A program made the position numbers and the translations under genes. A DNA stretch of 64,000 nt from Anaerolineae bacterium (lineage in GTDB: Bacteria > Chloroflexota > Anaerolineae > Aggregatilineales > Phototrophicaceae). Positions 8,849-18,120 of the stretch are shown one piece after another. The first letter of the stretch is position 1; the number at the start of each line of letters is the position of its first letter. The stretch is taken from positions 1 to 64,000 of the forward strand of contig JALHOR010000011.1 in assembly GCA_022842885.1 (NCBI GenBank), given 5' to 3'. The notes below the pieces were generated by a model. The model saw only the letters and a program-made list of their open reading frames with translations, did no database searches and had not been told where the DNA came from.

Positions 8849-8880
8849 GTGACCAGTGGCATTAGAAGGAAGGATGAATC

Positions 8881-9099
8881 ATGGCAAAGTTAAAGGCGCT
8901 CTTGCGTCAAGTGGATGAATTATCGCCGGAGGAAGTGAAAACGCTTTATCTCTATATTGTGGATAAACGTGTTCAGTTTGTTGCCCCGCAACCTACTCCT
9001 GATACCCCGCGTGTTTTGGGTCTCAACCCGGGGGCATGGATGAGTGATGATTTTAATGATGAATTGCCTGATGAGTTTTGGTTTGGAGAAGAAGAATGA
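8881..9099 (+). CDS. Antitoxin-like protein (VapB position)
   Basis: A 72-residue acidic protein immediately upstream of a PIN-domain toxin, in the standard antitoxin position. Residues 1-30 (LKALLRQVDELSPEEVKTLY) resemble the helical DUF2281-type antitoxin start; the C-terminal half is disordered and acidic (DDFNDELPDEF), suited to occluding a PIN active site. A strong ribosome site (GAAGGAAGG) precedes the ATG. Its TGA overlaps the toxin ATG by 4 bp. No ribbon-helix-helix or AbrB motif is obvious, so autoregulation is unproven. Confidence 0.75.
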   Translation: MAKLKALLRQVDELSPEEVKTLYLYIVDKRVQFVAPQPTPDTPRVLGLNPGAWMSDDFNDELPDEFWFGEEE

Positions 9100-9482
9100 T
9101 TTATCTTCTTGATACTTCAACATTCATCTGGGTTGCGAGCGAACCTAAATATTTATCAAAAACGGCTTCTACTATTACGTCAAATCGCAACCACACGTTA
9201 TTTTTAAGTATTGCCAGCATATGGGAGATGCAAATCAAACTGCAAGCCGGTAAGCTCACCTTGCCATTACCCATATTCAAGATGGTTCGCAATCAGCGCC
9301 GTGTGAATCAATTACAAATTTTGCCTATCCGAGTGCGGCATATTGCCGGATTATCGAATTTGCCCACTGTGCATAAAGACCCATTTGACCGCTTATTAAT
9401 TGCCCAAGCAAGCGTTGAAAATCTACCCTTTATTAGCAGCGATGCCGCTATCGCGCAATATCCCATCACGGTTATTTGGTAA
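9096..9482 (+). CDS. PIN-domain ribonuclease toxin, VapC-like
   Basis: A 128-residue PIN-domain protein, the RNase toxin of a type II toxin-antitoxin pair. The acidic catalytic residues are all in place: D in LLDTSTF (about residue 6), E in SIWEMQIK, D in HKDPFDRLL and D in ISSDAAI. The pattern is that of the COG3744 subgroup. The ATG at 9096 overlaps the antitoxin stop (ATGA); an upstream in-frame start at 9078 would add six residues and is less likely. The module sits between metabolic and envelope genes and its targets cannot be read from sequence. Confidence 0.9.
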   Translation: MIYLLDTSTFIWVASEPKYLSKTASTITSNRNHTLFLSIASIWEMQIKLQAGKLTLPLPIFKMVRNQRRVNQLQILPIRVRHIAGLSNLPTVHKDPFDRLLIAQASVENLPFISSDAAIAQYPITVIW

Positions 9483-9511
9483 GAATCCTCATCTTAATTT
9501 TGTTCATCCCT

Positions 9512-10981
9512 ATGCCTACTTTTCTAAAAAATCATGTCTTCCAAAATGCTCTTTTTCTGTTTGCACTGATGCTGTATATCCTTGTTGGCACGCCGCTGGT
9601 GCCATTGCACGGCGATGAAACCACCCAAATTTATATGGGACGCGATTTTTATTTTCAGTTTGTGCAGCGTGATTTATCGCGCGTGTTGTATTCAGACACG
9701 CCCGAATTGATTGCCGAGAGTGCTGCCACTGAACAACATTTGCGATTATTAAACGGCACATTGCCCAAATATTTGTTTGGGTTAGCTGCTTATTTGGGTG
9801 GGTATGACATAAGCCAACTCAATGGGCAGTGGGATTGGTGCTGCGACTGGCAATATAATTTTGAGAATGGGCATATTCCCTCCGATGATTTGCTGCTGCG
9901 GGCGCGGTGGATGTCAGCCGTGTTTTTGGCGGCGGGTGCTATTCTCATGTTTTGGGTAGGGCAGGCGGCAGGCGGACGACCTGTGGCGTATGTTGCCAGC
10001 TTCTATTATGCGCTGAATCCGGTGCTGTTATTAAATGGCAGACGCGCCATGATGGAAGGTAGTTTTGTTTTTTTCTCATTGTTCGTCCTGTGGGCAGGCA
10101 TTGTATTGATAAAAACCGAAAAATCGTCATGGAAAAAAATACTCATCGCGGCGGTGTTTCTAGGTATTGCCAGCGGGTTAGCGGTTGCCAGCAAACATAC
10201 AGCGGCAATCGGGGTGCTGATTGTGTTTATCACTTGTTTTCTCTGTGTGTTTAGTGCTTCATCCGATAAATATTTTAATTTTCGCGTCCTCAACCTCACC
10301 CCCGCCGCGCAGAGCGCGACTCCCCCTCTCCTACAGGAGAGGGGGTCGGGGGGTGAGGTCGGTATTTTACCTGATGTAGCCTTTGGCATTGCTTTTGTTA
10401 AATTGAAAAATGTTATCTTGGTGTTTTTTGCGGGCATGGTCGCATTGGGTGTGTTTTATGCGTTAAATCCAGCGTGGTGGGGCAATCCAATTGGGCGTAT
10501 TAACACGGTGTTGGCATTGCGAACAGACTTGTTGAATGGACAAACGCAATTTTTTGGCGGATATGCTCATTTTGCTGACCAAAGCGCCGGATTATTTCGG
10601 CAAGTGTTCGTGGCGCTGCCGCAGTATTATGAAGTGGCAACTTGGCAGAATTTTATTGGCGACCAAATTCAGGCGTATGAAGCATCGTTTTTGCAAGGTG
10701 TCAGCATAGGGGGAACGTTGGCGGGCGGCAGCGTGTTATTGCTCTTGATGCTAACAGGCATCGTGGTTTTAGGGCGCGATAAGACGATTTTGCCGGGTGT
10801 GCGTGGGTTGCTGCTCGCGTATGGGAGCGTCATGCCGGGGCTGATACTGCTCTTGACGCCGTTAGAATGGCAGCGTTACTATGTTCCGGTTTATCCGGCA
10901 GTGGGTTTGTTAGCTTCTGTCGGGCTAGTGGGACTCATTAAAATAGGGCAGCAGGCATGGCAGAAACGACGCATGATGTAA
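9512..10981 (+). CDS. Polytopic glycosyltransferase, GT39/ArnT-like
   Basis: About 490 residues with ten or more membrane spans. The first periplasmic loop carries LHGDETTQIYMGRDF, the Asp-Glu (DE) motif of GT-C dolichyl/undecaprenyl-phosphate sugar transferases of the PMT/ArnT type, which move a lipid-linked sugar onto an acceptor outside the membrane. Start is uncertain: ATG 9512 lacks a clear ribosome site and a TTG at 9476 overlapping the toxin gene is possible. Residues about 261-282 (LTPAAQSATPPLLQERGSGG) are not native to the family but are the translation of an inserted palindromic repeat. The 3' end overlaps the SGNH gene by 25 bp. Confidence 0.75.
   Translation: MPTFLKNHVFQNALFLFALMLYILVGTPLVPLHGDETTQIYMGRDFYFQFVQRDLSRVLYSDTPELIAESAATEQHLRLLNGTLPKYLFGLAAYLGGYDISQLNGQWDWCCDWQYNFENGHIPSDDLLLRARWMSAVFLAAGAILMFWVGQAAGGRPVAYVASFYYALNPVLLLNGRRAMMEGSFVFFSLFVLWAGIVLIKTEKSSWKKILIAAVFLGIASGLAVASKHTAAIGVLIVFITCFLCVFSASSDKYFNFRVLNLTPAAQSATPPLLQERGSGGEVGILPDVAFGIAFVKLKNVILVFFAGMVALGVFYALNPAWWGNPIGRINTVLALRTDLLNGQTQFFGGYAHFADQSAGLFRQVFVALPQYYEVATWQNFIGDQIQAYEASFLQGVSIGGTLAGGSVLLLLMLTGIVVLGRDKTILPGVRGLLLAYGSVMPGLILLLTPLEWQRYYVPVYPAVGLLASVGLVGLIKIGQQAWQKRRMM
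10294..10358. repeat. Nested palindromic repeat inside a coding region
   Basis: Outer arms CCTCACCCCC (10294-10303) and GGGGGTGAGG (10349-10358) enclose an inner stem GACTCCCCCTCTCCT / AGGAGAGGGGGTC (10318-10347). This is the form of a REP-like element. It keeps the reading frame of the glycosyltransferase gene open and adds about 22 Pro/Gly/Gln-rich residues in a loop between membrane spans. Confidence 0.75.
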
Positions 10982-12480
10982 AAAAGGCTTCGGCACATTG
11001 GGCATGGCTTTACAGCAGTGGGCTATTGCTCATTGGTGATCTGCTGTTATGGGTCTTGTTGTGGAATGTGCGGAGTGAACGCATTGCTGGAACCCAAGTG
11101 GCATTCTTCACGCCGGAATTTATGGCATTGGCAGGGCTGGCAGCGGCATTAATTGGGCTGACGCTGTGGGGCATGGTTCAGCAGCGATTGGCACAGTTTA
11201 TCACCAAACGCTCCGTGTTGTGGGTCTTAGGATGGTTCGTTCTTAGTGTGGGTGTGTTGGTTGTTGCGCCCAATATCGCGCCCTTCTTGCGGAATTATTG
11301 GATACCCTTTGCTGTTTGGCTCGTATGTTTTAATCTGGCGTTGGCAGTTTTGGCAGTTGCGCCGCAGCTTTCTCAGTTGGATATAACGCGCTTTGTACGC
11401 TTTGCGGCAACGCTCATGGTGATGCTGCTGATTCCTTTTGCTGTTTTGGAAATTGGGCTGCGCTTGTATTTTAGCGCCTTTGGCACAGAAGATGAGCGCG
11501 TGACATATTTGTATCCTGTAGATGATATTTTGACGCGACTCACCCGTGTTGCTGGCAGCCCGTATATCAATTTTGGCTTAAATCCCAATCATCCTGACCA
11601 TAATGCGCGTGGCTATCGTAGCCGCGAATTGTCCACCCCAAAACCAGCCGGTGAGTTTCGCATTTTTGCGGTGGGCGGTTCAACGACGTATGGCGTGGGG
11701 TTAGCGCCCGATGATGCTTATCCTGCCCAATTAGAACGCATTTTGCACGAACAATATGGCTATACCCATGTGCGCGTGGTCAATGCTGGTGTGATGCTGT
11801 ACGCGACTCCTGATAATCTGGCGAATTTTACCTTCAAAATTTTGGATGATGCGCCAGATATGTTGCTGACTTATGAAGGTGTCAATGATGTGGTGACGCG
11901 CTTGGTAGACCCGGCACGTTATAACGGCTTGAACGAAGCGCGGGGTATTTGGTCGCCGCAAGTGATTGACGTTAGCCCATCGGTATTGATACGTTTTTTG
12001 CAAATTAAACTCGGTGTGGGGCGAAATCCCGCATTGCTGGAATCGGCATTATTGAATGTGAGCGATGTGCCAATGTGCCGTGATATTGAATTTTGCGCCA
12101 ACTTAAATTTGACGCCGCAGCAAGTTCTGGAGGCGAATCCGCCGCTTTATTTTGAGCGCAATTTACGCAATTTGGTGGCATTGGCACAAGCGAATGATGT
12201 GGCTATAACGTTTTCCACATGGGCATATTTTCCAGAACCGTCGAATGGCAGTTTGTATATGACCTATCCGCACATGCAATTTGGTGTGGCACAGCATAAC
12301 ACCATCACGCGCCAATTGGCGGCTGAGTTCAATATCCCGTTGATAGATTTGGCAGAAACGATGCCCTATAACGCTGCTTTTTGGCAGGATGGGCTGCACA
12401 TGACGACAGTGGGCGCACGCGAACAGGCACAACAATATGCGGCATTTTTGGTAGAAAATGGGTTGATACCCGAAAAATAG
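10957..12480 (+). CDS. Membrane-anchored SGNH/GDSL hydrolase
   Basis: A 507-residue protein: an N-terminal half with about five or six membrane spans (to residue about 170) and a C-terminal SGNH-type esterase domain. The catalytic blocks are visible: GGSTTYG (block I nucleophile Ser), VVNAG (block II Gly), YEGVNDV (block III Asn) and DGLHMTTVG (block V Asp/His). Such proteins remove or transfer acyl groups on cell-surface glycans. It overlaps the preceding GT39-like gene by 25 bp and is followed by another GT-C-like protein, so a surface polysaccharide or lipid-glycan job is likely, inferred from context. Confidence 0.85.
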   Translation: MAETTHDVKKASAHWAWLYSSGLLLIGDLLLWVLLWNVRSERIAGTQVAFFTPEFMALAGLAAALIGLTLWGMVQQRLAQFITKRSVLWVLGWFVLSVGVLVVAPNIAPFLRNYWIPFAVWLVCFNLALAVLAVAPQLSQLDITRFVRFAATLMVMLLIPFAVLEIGLRLYFSAFGTEDERVTYLYPVDDILTRLTRVAGSPYINFGLNPNHPDHNARGYRSRELSTPKPAGEFRIFAVGGSTTYGVGLAPDDAYPAQLERILHEQYGYTHVRVVNAGVMLYATPDNLANFTFKILDDAPDMLLTYEGVNDVVTRLVDPARYNGLNEARGIWSPQVIDVSPSVLIRFLQIKLGVGRNPALLESALLNVSDVPMCRDIEFCANLNLTPQQVLEANPPLYFERNLRNLVALAQANDVAITFSTWAYFPEPSNGSLYMTYPHMQFGVAQHNTITRQLAAEFNIPLIDLAETMPYNAAFWQDGLHMTTVGAREQAQQYAAFLVENGLIPEK

Positions 12481-12519
12481 TTAAAAGTTAAAAGTTAAAA
12501 GTGCAAAGTTAAAAGCTAA

Positions 12520-12693
12520 GAGCCTGTTTTGTAAACGTAACAGTTCTTCATATAATCATTTATGTTTTTCAACATCGGCATAGCTTTCAGCAGTCAGCTA
12601 TCAGCTTTTTAGCCTATTTCTCAGTGAAATCTCGGTGTTCTCGGTGTCTCAGTGGTTCAAAATTGCGGTAAATGACAAATCTATAACAGGCTC
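12520..12693. mobile_element. MITE-like element with TIRs and TAA duplication
   Basis: Terminal inverted repeats GAGCCTGTT / AACAGGCTC bound a 174-bp non-coding segment, flanked on both sides by TAA (12517-12519 and 12694-12696), which looks like a 3-bp target duplication of the IS5-type TNA class. Inner ends also partly match (TTTGTAAA against TTTGTCA). It has no ORF, so it would need a transposase in trans. The surrounding 12481-12750 interval otherwise contains tandem TTAAAAG and GCTAACA/GCTAAAG short repeats and the ribosome site for the next gene. Confidence 0.55.
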
Positions 12694-12750
12694 TAACAGC
12701 TAAAGGCTAATCGCCAAAAGCTAACAGCTAATCGCTAAAAAGGATAGTCA

Positions 12751-15273
12751 TTGGCATATTGGTTAGAACAAACCTTAAGAATGCTGCCGCTGGCGCTGTG
12801 GGTGTATATCGGCATGGGGATTTTTCCGGCGTTGTGGCTGCTGCCGCGCCGCGATTGGCAGCAAACGCCGTTGGTGTTATGCCTATCATTTGCGCTGGGG
12901 TCGGCGCTCTTAACGGCGTGGATGTTTCTCCTTGGCACGCTGGGCGCAGCACAAAAAATCCCCTTACTGCGTTTTGATATTATCTTGGCAGGGACAATCG
13001 TATGGACACTCGTATTTGGCATCTTGGCATGGCGCAAATATCGGCGTGAGGTCGTTTTAGAAAAATCTCAAACTGGTGAGAAGCCTACCCATGCAAGTCC
13101 TATCGTGCCTCAATGGGCATTTGATGAAAAATTATGGCTGTTGCTCATTGCGGTGGCACTGCTGCTGCGCGGACTGACAACGGCATATTGGACGTTTAAT
13201 GCTTACGATACGCTGTGGGTGTTTGGGTATCAGGGGCGTTTGTTTTCGTTGTTAGGGTATATTCCGCAAGATATTGGCTATTATCCCCCGTTTTTATCGT
13301 TGCAATATGCTTTCATGCAACTTGCCGTTGGCGGCATAGATGACCATGCTGCCCGTATTGTTGTTTGGTTTTTGCATGTGGGCGGCGTGTTGGCAGCCTA
13401 TGTAGCGGGTGTCAAATTATTCAATCGGCGCACTGGGTTAATTCTGGCGGCATTATGGACGTTATACCCGCATGTGGGCGAATGGGCGCATACGGGTGAT
13501 TTGGAAATTCCATTAGCATTTTTGTTCACGTTGGCGGCGGCATTTTTTCTGATGGCATGGTTCGCGCAACCGCATGAACCGCGCCGCCGTTATGCGCTGC
13601 TGGCAGGCATCATTTTTGGTGTTGCCATGTGGACAAAACCAACAGCGGGTGCATTTGTTTGGGGGGTGCTGCTGCTGGTCGTGGCGGATTTTGGGCAGGT
13701 GCGCGGCAATTGGCGGGCATGGTTGCCACGTTTTGAGACGGCACTTATTACCGGGCTGGCTTGTTTGCCGTTAGGGGCAGTCTGGTATGTTCGTAATAGT
13801 CTGCTTGGACACAATCCCATAGACTTCCCGAATCCGGTTTGGCTGACATTTGCCCGCCGCAGCGGTGATTTATTGGGATTTGTGCTGCTTTTTCTGGTGC
13901 TATGTCTCGTTTATGTCACATTGAGTTATAGGCAGCAGCGGCAAAAAAATCTATTTATCATCGCGTGGCTAGGGCTGATACTCGTGTTGGCGGGCTTGCT
14001 ACCTTCCATGCCGTTTATCAATCCAGACCGCATGAATCCCCCTGCCAGCTATATCATTTTGCCAGAAGCGGCGCTAATAGTCGTCGGCAGCATTATCATG
14101 AGCGCGGCTTTATATCGAATATGGCGCGAGACATTTTCACCCGATGAAACGCTGGCTTATGCCCGTTTCGGTTGGATTTTTTTGCTGGCGCTGCCATATT
14201 TTGTGACGTGGTTTTTTTCCTATAGTTATCACTATCGCTTATTATTCGCCGTTGTACCGCTGCTGCTGCTGCCATCAGCGGCGCTAGTGGCGTGGTTACT
14301 GCCAGAACAGCGCGTCCGACGCTGGCATATTGGCGTTAAAATCGGCTATGGGGTTTTGCTGGTTATCTTGGCATTGCCCGGCATTGGCGCGACAATTTTG
14401 CAAGTTGACCGTTATTATGATTTCTTATGGGTGAATCATTATCCAGATGACACGGCAAAATATAAGACACAGAACCCGGACATGTTGCTGCTGGTCGAGC
14501 AGTTGCAATATTTTATCAATGACTTTCAACGCCCACTGGTCATCATGGCACCGGGCGAACAACGCCTGCCCTTTTTCTTTCCGTTAGCGACGATAACCAC
14601 CGATGCACTGCCAACACAATTAGATGATTTGGCGGGGTATACCCATTTTTTGTATGGCACTCAGGCGCGTTGGCGTTACCAAGATGCGGGCATTGCGCCA
14701 GAAACCAATCAAATCATCGCAGCATTAGGTCGTCCCGATGTGCTGAAACCGATTGTGCGCCACAGCGACAGCACCTTCAGTTATGACCTGTACGAAATTC
14801 ATCTCCAAAATCGGCAGCAGGTGGCGCTCGATTATTTGAACCCATTTCCCCAAGACATTATGTTTGGCGATTTTGTGCGCTTGCATCGCTTCGCTTTCAG
14901 CAATAATCAATTGGCAGGAACTGCCATCGCTTATGATATGGCGTTACAAGTCTTAAAAAGACCGGATAAGAATTATCGGTTGCGCTTTGAGATGGTGAAT
15001 GTGGCGGATAATAACGTCTATGGTCAATGGGAAACGTGCATCACGCCCCATAATGACGGGTGTTATGACTCAACCTTATGGGATGAGGGCGAATTTATTA
15101 TCACCAGTGGGCGCATCTTCCAGACGGAAGACCAAACTTTTGTGACGGGCGATTATGAACTTCGCATTCGTTTTATTGCGCTGGATGATGCTGGTAATCC
15201 GGTAATTGCTCCCGTAAGTGTGGATGGGCAACCTGCGCCAGTCTACCAGATGCCCGGATTTCGGTATGGTTAA
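12751..15273 (+). CDS. Large polytopic membrane protein, GT-C/mannosyltransferase-like
   Basis: An 840-residue protein: about 13 membrane spans through residue about 545, then a large extracytoplasmic C-terminal part of mixed strands. The arrangement (long first loop, conserved acidic and aromatic residues in TAYWTFNAYDTLW and GDLEIPLAF, repeated spans) fits GT-C dolichyl-phosphate-mannose-type transferases, but the classical DE pair is not evident, so the activity is uncertain. The start is a TTG with a well-placed AAAAAGGA ribosome site 6-7 nt upstream. It ends in a 4-bp convergent overlap with the next minus-strand gene. Confidence 0.7.
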   Translation: MAYWLEQTLRMLPLALWVYIGMGIFPALWLLPRRDWQQTPLVLCLSFALGSALLTAWMFLLGTLGAAQKIPLLRFDIILAGTIVWTLVFGILAWRKYRREVVLEKSQTGEKPTHASPIVPQWAFDEKLWLLLIAVALLLRGLTTAYWTFNAYDTLWVFGYQGRLFSLLGYIPQDIGYYPPFLSLQYAFMQLAVGGIDDHAARIVVWFLHVGGVLAAYVAGVKLFNRRTGLILAALWTLYPHVGEWAHTGDLEIPLAFLFTLAAAFFLMAWFAQPHEPRRRYALLAGIIFGVAMWTKPTAGAFVWGVLLLVVADFGQVRGNWRAWLPRFETALITGLACLPLGAVWYVRNSLLGHNPIDFPNPVWLTFARRSGDLLGFVLLFLVLCLVYVTLSYRQQRQKNLFIIAWLGLILVLAGLLPSMPFINPDRMNPPASYIILPEAALIVVGSIIMSAALYRIWRETFSPDETLAYARFGWIFLLALPYFVTWFFSYSYHYRLLFAVVPLLLLPSAALVAWLLPEQRVRRWHIGVKIGYGVLLVILALPGIGATILQVDRYYDFLWVNHYPDDTAKYKTQNPDMLLLVEQLQYFINDFQRPLVIMAPGEQRLPFFFPLATITTDALPTQLDDLAGYTHFLYGTQARWRYQDAGIAPETNQIIAALGRPDVLKPIVRHSDSTFSYDLYEIHLQNRQQVALDYLNPFPQDIMFGDFVRLHRFAFSNNQLAGTAIAYDMALQVLKRPDKNYRLRFEMVNVADNNVYGQWETCITPHNDGCYDSTLWDEGEFIITSGRIFQTEDQTFVTGDYELRIRFIALDDAGNPVIAPVSVDGQPAPVYQMPGFRYG

Positions 15274-17003
15274 TCGGCTAGGCTGCGCTGATAGACTGCG
15301 CCGCGACTGTCTTCATAAACCAATTCCCAAGCGTAGTCGCTGACGAAAATGAAGGGGTCACGCGCTTCGCCCGGTAAATTTTCTGGGATATACACCAGAA
15401 AATCCGGCTCTGGTAGCGCAATTAAATCGGGCATTCCTAATGGATGGCGTGTATGCCCGATAATTTGATTCGTCGGTTGCGTAGGGTTATATAAATAAAA
15501 TGGCTCTGCGCCATGCGAAAAAATCACAGCGTTTTGAATTTCGTGCTGCACATAGTCATAGACACTATGATAACCATTGACGCCGACTGTTTCTGAATAA
15601 GGGTCGCGGAGTTTAAGGGCATTATCGGGATTTAATGCTAGCAATTCTGTTGGGTTCAAAATTGCTAGAATGCCGCAGCATCCGGTGATTAGCATAGCGG
15701 TAAAAATGCGCTGATGCTGCATGGCAAACGTAACGAATTTTTTTAGCAGAGTTTCAAAACGGGCGATGACCAAAATCAGCAATATGAAAAACAAATGGGT
15801 CGTATAGCGCCATTCAATATGCACGGTAACTTGTGCTGTCGTATGAAAGGCGCTTAAGGGCGTGATCATGAATGCCCCAATCATCACTATCAATAACAAG
15901 GTGAGGGGGAGTGGAACAAACAATGCCAAAAAAATCACCAGCGCAAAAATCCACAGCGATAAGCCAATGAGGGCATACGATTCAAGACCAGAGGTATACA
16001 GGCGCAGATTGGCGAGATTGGCGAAGATGCTGCCAGCGAAAAAACTGCTGACTTCTGGTGAAAAGAAGCGCCCCATCAGGCTATAGTTACGAATGACCCA
16101 TAACCCGCCGGGGAACATCAGCCCGATTGCTAGCACAAAATGGCGAATATCGAGATATTGTTGGGCTTTGCCAGCACGATATGCCTGCCCCCAATAGATG
16201 ACGACCAGCAGCCACAAAAACGCTAAAATCCAAATACCGCCCGGTTTGGTTGCCATGGACATCGAAGTTAGCAAGGCTAACCCAAGGGGATGACACGCAT
16301 TTGATTGACCGCGTAATGCCAGTGGGCTGTGCAGGATTGCGCCTAAAATCGTCGCTGCCAAAAACAAATCATTTTTGCCAACGATGAGCGCCTGCGAGTA
16401 CAAATCTGGGTAAAAAAACAATGCAACACTTATCAAAAATAATAATGCATCCGGCAAGTGTGTGTAACGCCGCAGTAGCAAATAAATACTTAAGATGAGC
16501 AGCAGCAAAATCAAACTATGGATAATGCCAGCGAACTGCCAACTGCCGGTGAATAACAAGCCAAAAGCGATGAGACTCTCGTAACCAATGGGGTATTCGC
16601 CATACAGATGTGCCACATTCCACAGTGTGCCTGTGCGAATCAATTCCATCGCTTTCAGAAAATGATAGCTGATGGCATCGCCGGGAATCACATTGCCAGC
16701 GGCAGAGAGGGGATAATTGACCAACCGAAACAGAAACACGCTGATGAGCAGTACCAGCGCCACGCCGATGGCACTCCAAAATAAACGACTTTGTGGATGT
16801 ACCTGCGCCGGAAAAACGGCGGCAAACCACCCATTATCGTGCCGAAAATAGAAGTATAGGGCAATGCTTGTTGTTACGAAGGTTGCGATGAGAACGGGCA
16901 GCGGTTGGTAGACGCTGCCAAAACTGACCAATCCGGCAGCCGTGATGATGCCAAATAATATACAGAGGATAATGCCATACAGCCGCAGCAAAAAATGATG
17001 CAC
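15270..17003 (-). CDS. Polytopic membrane protein, GT39-like
   Basis: A 577-residue protein with about 12 membrane spans. A periplasmic loop with PGDAISYHFLKAMELIRTG and the downstream YGEYPIGYE recall the first-loop D/E region of GT39-type sugar transferases, and the C-terminal 120 residues form a soluble extracytoplasmic tail (YVQHEIQNAVIFSHGAEPFY). It resembles its neighbour at 12751-15273 in overall layout. The start is GTG at 17003, preceded by GGAGAG at about -7. The gene is convergent with that neighbour and is transcribed from its own control region at 17004-17072. Confidence 0.68.
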   Translation of the reverse strand: MHHFLLRLYGIILCILFGIITAAGLVSFGSVYQPLPVLIATFVTTSIALYFYFRHDNGWFAAVFPAQVHPQSRLFWSAIGVALVLLISVFLFRLVNYPLSAAGNVIPGDAISYHFLKAMELIRTGTLWNVAHLYGEYPIGYESLIAFGLLFTGSWQFAGIIHSLILLLLILSIYLLLRRYTHLPDALLFLISVALFFYPDLYSQALIVGKNDLFLAATILGAILHSPLALRGQSNACHPLGLALLTSMSMATKPGGIWILAFLWLLVVIYWGQAYRAGKAQQYLDIRHFVLAIGLMFPGGLWVIRNYSLMGRFFSPEVSSFFAGSIFANLANLRLYTSGLESYALIGLSLWIFALVIFLALFVPLPLTLLLIVMIGAFMITPLSAFHTTAQVTVHIEWRYTTHLFFILLILVIARFETLLKKFVTFAMQHQRIFTAMLITGCCGILAILNPTELLALNPDNALKLRDPYSETVGVNGYHSVYDYVQHEIQNAVIFSHGAEPFYLYNPTQPTNQIIGHTRHPLGMPDLIALPEPDFLVYIPENLPGEARDPFIFVSDYAWELVYEDSRGAVYQRSLAD

Positions 17004-17072
17004 GCTATAACTCTCCTAGCCACAATGCGCGGAGCATTATAGAGATGGGCTGTGGCTCACAATAGGGGAACT

Positions 17073-18032
17073 TTAGCGCATGACCAGCAGCGCGTCGGAC
17101 AATTTGCGTTGTACTGCGCGTTTATTAAAATGCAACCAGACTTCTTCAAACCCTGCTATCAAAGTGGTCGCTTCTTGATTTAATTGTTCCTGATACGGTG
17201 CTAACACATCGGCATGGTCTTGAAGATTGTTCTCGACAGACTGTAGATACTCCTGCATTGTCACCAAATCATTCAACTGACCCAGATATTCTTGCAAACG
17301 CTTGACTTCATCAATGAATTCGCTGACGGTCGTGCCTAAAATGCCATTGAAGAAAGTCAGCGTATAGCGCAGACGTTTACATTCAATGCGTAGGTTGTGC
17401 AACAGTTCAACATCGGTATTTGGCAGCACTGTATCATAGGCACGGACGCGCGAGAGTTGTTCATAACATAATGTGGGAACAACATGCCGAACTTGATGTG
17501 GGACGAAAGTATTGGCAGGGGCTAATGCCCCTGAGCCGGATTCGGTCACGAAGGCAGAAAATTGTTTGATAAAACGCCGGTACTCGCGTGAATCCAACCA
17601 ATCTTCCAGATGAGCGCGGAAGGTGTTTTGTTTGCGCGTCAATCGCTGTATCAGCATCTCAAAAGCGGCTTTTTGGGCTTCATCGCCACTGGCTTGCAGG
17701 TCTTTAAGGCGGGCAATCATCACATCCAAATCACGCACAACGCCCAACATCCGCGCTGTATATTTTAACGATTTTAAAAGCAGTTGAATTTTACCCGGGT
17801 GATAATAGGCTGCGAGAATTTGGAACGCACTCCGAAGCCGCCGAGTTGCCACCCGCATCTGATGAATCGCGTGAACAGGATCATCACCTGTCAAGCCGCC
17901 CTCATGCGTGAGCATATCCACGAAATTATTGAGCAGGATTTTTCGTCCGGCTTCTGGCATGGTATCTTCCGCAAGGATAGGGTGTAGATGAGTTTGGAGA
18001 ATAGGCAAACGTTTATCATAGGTGCGCGGCAT
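17073..18032 (-). CDS. CHAD domain protein
   Basis: A 319-residue all-helical CHAD (conserved histidine alpha-helical domain) protein. Characteristic stretches are HAIHQMRVATRRLRSAF (residues about 55-71), a second Lys/Arg-rich helix LKYTARMLGVVRDLDV and the matching repeat HNLRIECKRLRYTLTFF. The conserved His and basic residues form a cavity that binds inorganic polyphosphate; CHAD proteins localise to polyphosphate granules or pair with CYTH phosphatases. No CYTH gene is nearby. It is followed, in transcription order, by nothing closely spaced and seems to be a single gene. Confidence 0.9.
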   Translation of the reverse strand: MPRTYDKRLPILQTHLHPILAEDTMPEAGRKILLNNFVDMLTHEGGLTGDDPVHAIHQMRVATRRLRSAFQILAAYYHPGKIQLLLKSLKYTARMLGVVRDLDVMIARLKDLQASGDEAQKAAFEMLIQRLTRKQNTFRAHLEDWLDSREYRRFIKQFSAFVTESGSGALAPANTFVPHQVRHVVPTLCYEQLSRVRAYDTVLPNTDVELLHNLRIECKRLRYTLTFFNGILGTTVSEFIDEVKRLQEYLGQLNDLVTMQEYLQSVENNLQDHADVLAPYQEQLNQEATTLIAGFEEVWLHFNKRAVQRKLSDALLVMR

Positions 18033-18120
18033 CGTTGAATCAATCTCACATCATGGTTGGACGAGTGAGCTTAAGTATAATACAAATAAAATTGTTTGTT
18101 AAGCAGGTTTTAAGCAAGTG

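Noticed and set aside
12481-12515. Tandem TTAAAAG units as a possible CRISPR or iteron array
   Set aside because: Units are only 7 bp with no spacers and no replication genes nearby; they look like simple AT-rich microrepeats beside the MITE.
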